NCBI GenBank assembly: GCA_964403285.1
Contig: CAYOFG010000001.1
Location: 1-64,000 of the forward strand
Source of the DNA: WVXT01 sp964403285
Lineage (GTDB): Bacteria > UBA6262 > WVXT01
Reading direction: 5' to 3'
Length of the DNA: 64,000 bases
Each line of letters opens with the position of its first letter. Position 1 is the stretch's first letter. A model generated the notes under the pieces. It did not search any database, was not told where the DNA came from, and saw only the letters and a program-made list of their open reading frames with translations. Of the stretch, positions 60,560 to 64,000 are shown in pieces. The position numbers were made by a program, and so were the translations under genes.

Positions 60560-61963
60560 TTACGCCCTTTGCCCCTTTGGTGCCCCTTCAGTGCCCCTTT
60601 CGCCCCTTTGGTGCCCCTTTAAAATATAGTAGGTGCCTTTTCCAGTTATGCCAATCCGTTCAAAAATCTTTTTGTCTTCAAGTTCTCTCAAATCATCTGT
60701 AGCCTGCCTTTTCTTTACTTCGCAGACCTCCTGATACTCCTTGTTTGTGATGCGTTCTTTCTCCTTTACATACATCACGGCTTTGATTTGTCTATTATTC
60801 AAACCTAATTCTCTCAAATTTTTCTCGGTTAAGATATCTTTCCTGAAAGTAACCGCAAACATTCCCATATCTTCGGAGAATTGGGGCTCGGGTAAGCCAC
60901 TATCAATGCATTCTCTAATAATCTTTAATGTTCCGCCTCCCCATTTTTCTATATAACCAGTGTAAAAGAAGGCTTCGGCAATGAGCCGATTGTGCGGCCG
61001 GGAGGGATGTTCGGTCTTTAATTGCTCCAAGGATAGGTCGGGAGGAAGCTTACCAGGATTCCAGACTAAAATATGGTCATCATAAATTCGGATTTGAGTG
61101 TTCGCGCTATCCAGATAGTCCCTGTGACAAACGGCATTTATTACAGTTTCTCTTAATGCTTCTAAAGGATACTCCCAAACGACCTTTCTTTGCGGCTCAC
61201 CAGTAAATTCAAATTTCGTCTGGAGCCTATCTCTAAAATATAACATTGCCTCTTCAATCTGTTCAAAAAGAGTTCCTCGGATTTCCTTGTCATCGATAAT
61301 TATGGTTTCCGATTTAAATCTTCCCATCTTTAAAATTGCCTGAAGATAAAATCTATGAGGATTCTTACCAAAGAGTAGGATTGCTGCTTTTGTTGGCTTC
61401 CCTTTTTGTATCAGTTCCAATTTTTCCAATGTAGTTAAAGGCTTCTCATTTTCAGGAATGGGCCTGCGGCCTGTCTTGTTACAAAGTCCTACAAATTTCT
61501 TAACCTTCTCTAAACCAATGTCTTCAAGAGTAGTCTGAGGCTCAATCAGACAGTCCCAGGTAGTCCCTGCAGTCTCAAGAACAAGTGTAGTTATATCTTC
61601 CCAGCCCATTTGACGATTGCTTGAACTTACTCTTTTAAAGTATCTACCCTTAAAACTAACCGGTTTAATACGATTTTCAAGGATATGGAAGAGAATGATT
61701 TTCTTTTCCTTTACAGAAAACTTCTCAGGCTTTATGGAAATCTTTGGTTCTGTAGTTTGGGAGACTTGGTTTACCCATTCATCCAGAGTCTTTTTGCCCA
61801 GCCGGACACCTTTTATTTTGCCTTTATCATCTATACCAATAAAAATTCTGCCTCCCTTTGTATTGGCGAAGGCAACAGCAGTCTCGATGAATTCCTTATC
61901 AAAACTTTCTTTAAACTCTATTGTTTCGGATTCCCCTTTAGCTAAAATTTCCTTAATATTCAT
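60560..61963 (-). CDS. AlbA_2/Schlafen-like DNA-binding protein with ATPase domain
   Basis: 467 residues. The N-terminal AlbA_2 (SLFN) domain has ESETIEFKESFDKEFIETAV, AFANTKGGRIFIGIDDKG and FKGRYFKRVSSSNRQM. A GHKL-type ATPase follows (LRETVINAVCHRDYLDSANT, WGGGTLKIIRECI), then a C-terminal winged helix. Such proteins are common accessory transcription regulators or defence-associated factors. The tail (after ILKGH) is a short GTP-like repeat (RGERGTEGAPKGQR) from tandem GGGGCACC-type DNA. It is the only gene between the 110-bp element and the tRNA remnant. Confidence 0.87.
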   Translation of the reverse strand: MNIKEILAKGESETIEFKESFDKEFIETAVAFANTKGGRIFIGIDDKGKIKGVRLGKKTLDEWVNQVSQTTEPKISIKPEKFSVKEKKIILFHILENRIKPVSFKGRYFKRVSSSNRQMGWEDITTLVLETAGTTWDCLIEPQTTLEDIGLEKVKKFVGLCNKTGRRPIPENEKPLTTLEKLELIQKGKPTKAAILLFGKNPHRFYLQAILKMGRFKSETIIIDDKEIRGTLFEQIEEAMLYFRDRLQTKFEFTGEPQRKVVWEYPLEALRETVINAVCHRDYLDSANTQIRIYDDHILVWNPGKLPPDLSLEQLKTEHPSRPHNRLIAEAFFYTGYIEKWGGGTLKIIRECIDSGLPEPQFSEDMGMFAVTFRKDILTEKNLRELGLNNRQIKAVMYVKEKERITNKEYQEVCEVKKRQATDDLRELEDKKIFERIGITGKGTYYILKGHQRGERGTEGAPKGQRA

Positions 61964-62006
61964 TTCTCTAATCCCATTTTCTTCCTTAAGAACTCCAACA
62001 CCTCTA

Positions 62007-62037
62007 CTGCCCTCAAGGGGATTTGAACCCCTGTTTC
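62007..62037 (-). pseudogene. tRNA 3'-half remnant
   Basis: On the minus strand, CAGGGGTTCAAATCCCC reads as a perfect T-arm, followed by TTGAGGGCA, which would be the acceptor 3' strand. No matching 5' half, D-arm or anticodon stem precedes it; tRNA-Glu ends 30 bases upstream. It may be a leftover of a tRNA or an integration-derived copy. Confidence 0.5.
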
Positions 62038-62066
62038 CACCTCATTCTATTCTTCTCAAAAAATTC

Positions 62067-62145
62067 TGGTAGCGCCAACGGGATTTGAACCCGTGATCTC
62101 TGCCTTGAGAGGGCAGCGTCCTAAACCAGACTAGACGATGGCGCC
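62067..62145 (-). tRNA. tRNA-Glu (CTC)
   Basis: Acceptor GGCGCCA/TGGCGCT (one G-T), D-arm GTCTAGTCTGGTTTAGGAC, anticodon stem CTGCC/GGCAG around loop CTCTCAA (anticodon CTC), and T-arm ACGGG-TTCAAAT-CCCGT. The discriminator A and CCA (62067-62069) are encoded. The TCGTCTAG start is typical of tRNA-Glu. Confidence 0.93.
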
Positions 62146-62171
62146 ACCGACTACAATCGTAAATTCTTACA

Positions 62172-63206
62172 TTACTGGGGTTCTTCGGGAATTTCCGGAG
62201 GTCTTTTCTCTCCTACGGTTAATAATTTCTCACCCAGTCTATCCAGTTTCCTTCCTGCTTCTTCATATCTGGTTCTACTATTAGATAAGTGTCTCCCCAA
62301 TACTTCAAAATCTTCCTTGAACTTAATCAAGTCTCCACGCAGGCGAGTCAGATTACCCAAAATCTCTTCCGCAGCTTTCTCGATTCTCAATCCTTTCAGC
62401 CCCAGGACTAATGCCTGCAAATAGGCATAGAAGCTGTTCGGCGATACGGGAATAACTCTCTTGGAAAGCGCATAGGAACAGATTCTTTCCTCTTCGCCAA
62501 CAGTCTCATCCTTAATTATCGTCTCATAATATACATTTTCCGCAGGGATATAGAGGAGCGCAAAATCGAAAGTATCCTCATCCGGCAGAATGTACTTATC
62601 GGAAATATCGTCAATATGTTTTTTGACATCTCTCACAAACTCCCTGCGACTTGCCTGTTTATTCTCTTCGCCACTGGTTTCTAACATCCTTTTGAAGTTT
62701 TCCAGGGGAAACTTAGAATCTACCGGAACAAGCCGATTACCCAGGCGAATAACTGCATCCACAACTTCTCCATTCTTGAATTTGTGTTTGAGGGTGAAAT
62801 GTTCTTGTGGCAGAATCTGTCCCAGGAGATTTGCCAGGAGGAACTCACCTATTTCGCCACGAAAGGTAGGTGCCCGGAGAAGATCCTGAAGGCTCGATAT
62901 ATCTTTTCCTACCTCAAAAATTCTCTTGTTCGCTTCCTCCATTCTACCCAGGCTCTCCTTTACAGAAGTGACGACTTGAGTAGTATCGCCAAGCCTGTCA
63001 CTTACCTGGCTAGTAATGGCGTTTAACTGGCCCGTCATCTGAGTTGTTAGATTTGCTATCTGCTGTTGCATTACCAGAAGTGCCGGCTCACTTACTCCCT
63101 TTGCCTCCAAATTCCTAATCCTTCTTCTCGCACTCATGGCCATCCACATCATAAGAATAACCAAAACACCCGCTCCTCCAAGTAAAACCCATATAGTCAA
63201 TCCCAT
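62172..63206 (-). CDS. rmuC: RmuC family DNA recombination protein
   Basis: 344 residues: an N-terminal membrane helix (TIWVLLGGAGVLVILMMWMA), coiled coil (about 40-105), and the RmuC nuclease-like domain (RGEIGEFLLANLLGQILPQE, VDAVIRLGNRLVPVDSKFPL, FALLYIPAENVYYE, VIPVSPNSFYAYLQAL). It limits inversions at short repeats in E. coli. Shorter than the E. coli protein (475 residues) but the conserved core is complete. Start ATG 63206 with GGAGGGG upstream. Located just upstream of tRNA-Glu; 26 bases separate them. Confidence 0.9.
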   Translation of the reverse strand: MGLTIWVLLGGAGVLVILMMWMAMSARRRIRNLEAKGVSEPALLVMQQQIANLTTQMTGQLNAITSQVSDRLGDTTQVVTSVKESLGRMEEANKRIFEVGKDISSLQDLLRAPTFRGEIGEFLLANLLGQILPQEHFTLKHKFKNGEVVDAVIRLGNRLVPVDSKFPLENFKRMLETSGEENKQASRREFVRDVKKHIDDISDKYILPDEDTFDFALLYIPAENVYYETIIKDETVGEEERICSYALSKRVIPVSPNSFYAYLQALVLGLKGLRIEKAAEEILGNLTRLRGDLIKFKEDFEVLGRHLSNSRTRYEEAGRKLDRLGEKLLTVGEKRPPEIPEEPQ

Positions 63207-63233
63207 TAATTCCCCTCCATTTAAAACATAGTT

Positions 63234-63338
63234 GGGCGACCACGGAGTGTCGCCCCTACATTAAAGCAGAGCTTCGCCCCGATGAAGCGGGACGGCTACA
63301 TTATTCCCCAATACATTCCTCCCCCGATTTCATCGGGG
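63234..63338. repeat. Two short hairpins in the spacer between alcohol dehydrogenase and rmuC
   Basis: GGGCGAC...GTCGCCC (63234-63240 with 63249-63255) and CCCCGAT...ATCGGGG (63322-63328 with 63332-63338), in GCATTAAAGC-like filler. Part of the dispersed palindromic repeat population; no T-run follows either. Confidence 0.5.
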
Positions 63339-63393
63339 AGTCCAGAGATTTCATTTATTATACCAAATTTAAAAACGCGAAAACAAGAATGAA

Positions 63394-64000
63394 TTACATC
63401 GACTTCCTGTATATTTCCTCTATCTCTTTGGTACTCGGGCGGCGTGGATTTAATGAGAGGACGCGCTCGTTCTTGCCAACGGCTTCAGCAAAACCAGCCA
63501 AGGACTCTTCCTTCACTCCTATCTCCTTCAAGCCCCTGGGTATGCCTATCTTTTCTGACAGTTCCCTTACTGCTACAACACTCAGGCGGGCGGCGTCCTT
63601 TTCCGATAGACCTTCTACCTTCTTCCCCATTGCCGCAGCAATGTTTCTATACTTAATAGGATTGGCCACAAGATTAAACTCCATTGCTTCAGGCATAAGT
63701 AAAGCATTTGCTAATCCATGGGGAGCTCCGTAGTAGAGGGTGATCGAATAACCCATACCATGAATTATTCCTGCCCCCGAGGAAGTAAGCGCGATCCCCG
63801 CAATTGAAGAAGCAAAGAGCATCTTTTTCCTGACTTCTATATTTTCCGGTTGGGAAACTGCCCTTGGCAAAGCCTCAGCAATTAAGCGTATCGATTCTAA
63901 AGCCAATATGTCACTAACCGGATTTGCCTTGGTACAGACATAGCTTTCAATGGCGTGACTTAGAGCATCCGCTCCTGTATTGGCAGTAAGAGAGGCAGGC
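63394..64000 (-). CDS. Iron-containing alcohol dehydrogenase, C-terminal part (5' end outside window)
   Basis: The frame enters at base 64000 (ASLTANTGADALSHAIESYV, then CTKANPVSD) and runs to the stop at 63394-63396. GADALSHAIE supplies conserved type III ADH residues, and IIHGMGYSITLYYGAPHGLANALLMP carries the His ligands. It oxidises alcohols or reduces aldehydes with NAD(P). An internal start at 63906 would lose the first metal-binding motifs, so the gene extends upstream. About 200 C-terminal residues are visible. Confidence 0.92.
   Translation of the reverse strand, partial: PASLTANTGADALSHAIESYVCTKANPVSDILALESIRLIAEALPRAVSQPENIEVRKKMLFASSIAGIALTSSGAGIIHGMGYSITLYYGAPHGLANALLMPEAMEFNLVANPIKYRNIAAAMGKKVEGLSEKDAARLSVVAVRELSEKIGIPRGLKEIGVKEESLAGFAEAVGKNERVLSLNPRRPSTKEIEEIYRKSM

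Overview
The window reads as a metagenome-assembled scaffold of an uncultured Gram-negative bacterium. It has a TonB-dependent receptor, two TolC-type channels, a PorV/PorQ-like barrel and type IV prepilin-like proteins. There is one 100-N scaffold gap, GTG and TTG starts are frequent, and short palindromic repeats are scattered through the gaps. The gene mix (HD-GYP, PilZ, HEAT, FG-GAP, DUF362, LuxE/LuxC) resembles candidate phyla such as Omnitrophota or Aerophobota, but no marker fixes the taxon. Every gene I can support, including the tRNA, lies on the minus strand.

Regions, in plus-strand order (transcription runs right to left). 1-5.4 kb: envelope/pilus-like operon (prepilin, HEAT protein, PilX-like protein, PorV-like barrel, FG-GAP protein) behind a good sigma70-type promoter. 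5.5-10.8 kb: molybdenum/tungsten cofactor genes (mogA, moaC, moaA) and a tungstate ABC importer (tupCBA); the importer has a compact leader with promoter, Moco/Tuco-riboswitch-like fold and intrinsic terminator. 10.8-16.5 kb: operon of an OYE-like flavoenzyme, a B12-type radical SAM protein, DUF1284, a TonB receptor and BioY, with a palindromic operator over its promoter. 16.7-22.5 kb: ECF sigma factor, anti-sigma factor, Spy/CpxP-like sensor, TolC, MacA-like adaptor and MacB, with an ECF-type promoter in front. 22.6-27.2 kb: two-component and c-di-GMP genes (REC-HD-GYP regulator, TPR-GAF histidine kinase, two PilZ proteins).

27.3-60.3 kb is the most unusual part: a run of about 25 co-oriented genes that looks like a biosynthesis and export locus for an acylated, glycosylated and perhaps sulfated product. 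It holds five glycosyltransferases, a sulfotransferase-like protein, a heparinase-like lyase, a LuxE/LuxC acyl-activation and reduction pair, a PaaK-like adenylating enzyme, a FeeM-like N-acyltransferase, two radical SAM proteins, DUF362, a second TolC-MFP-MacB exporter and a heterodimeric ABC exporter. One exporter subunit is fused to a degenerate HD-GYP domain. The first gene of the run sits behind a consensus promoter, a c-di-GMP-I (GEMM)-like aptamer with a structured insertion, and a terminator. Together with the HD-GYP and PilZ genes at the far end, this suggests a locus under c-di-GMP control at both transcription and protein level. That is inference.

60.4-64 kb: a 110-bp perfect inverted-repeat element, an AlbA_2/Schlafen-like ATPase, a tRNA remnant, tRNA-Glu, RmuC and the C-terminal part of an iron-dependent alcohol dehydrogenase. 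No IS transposase, CRISPR array, rRNA or replication origin was seen.
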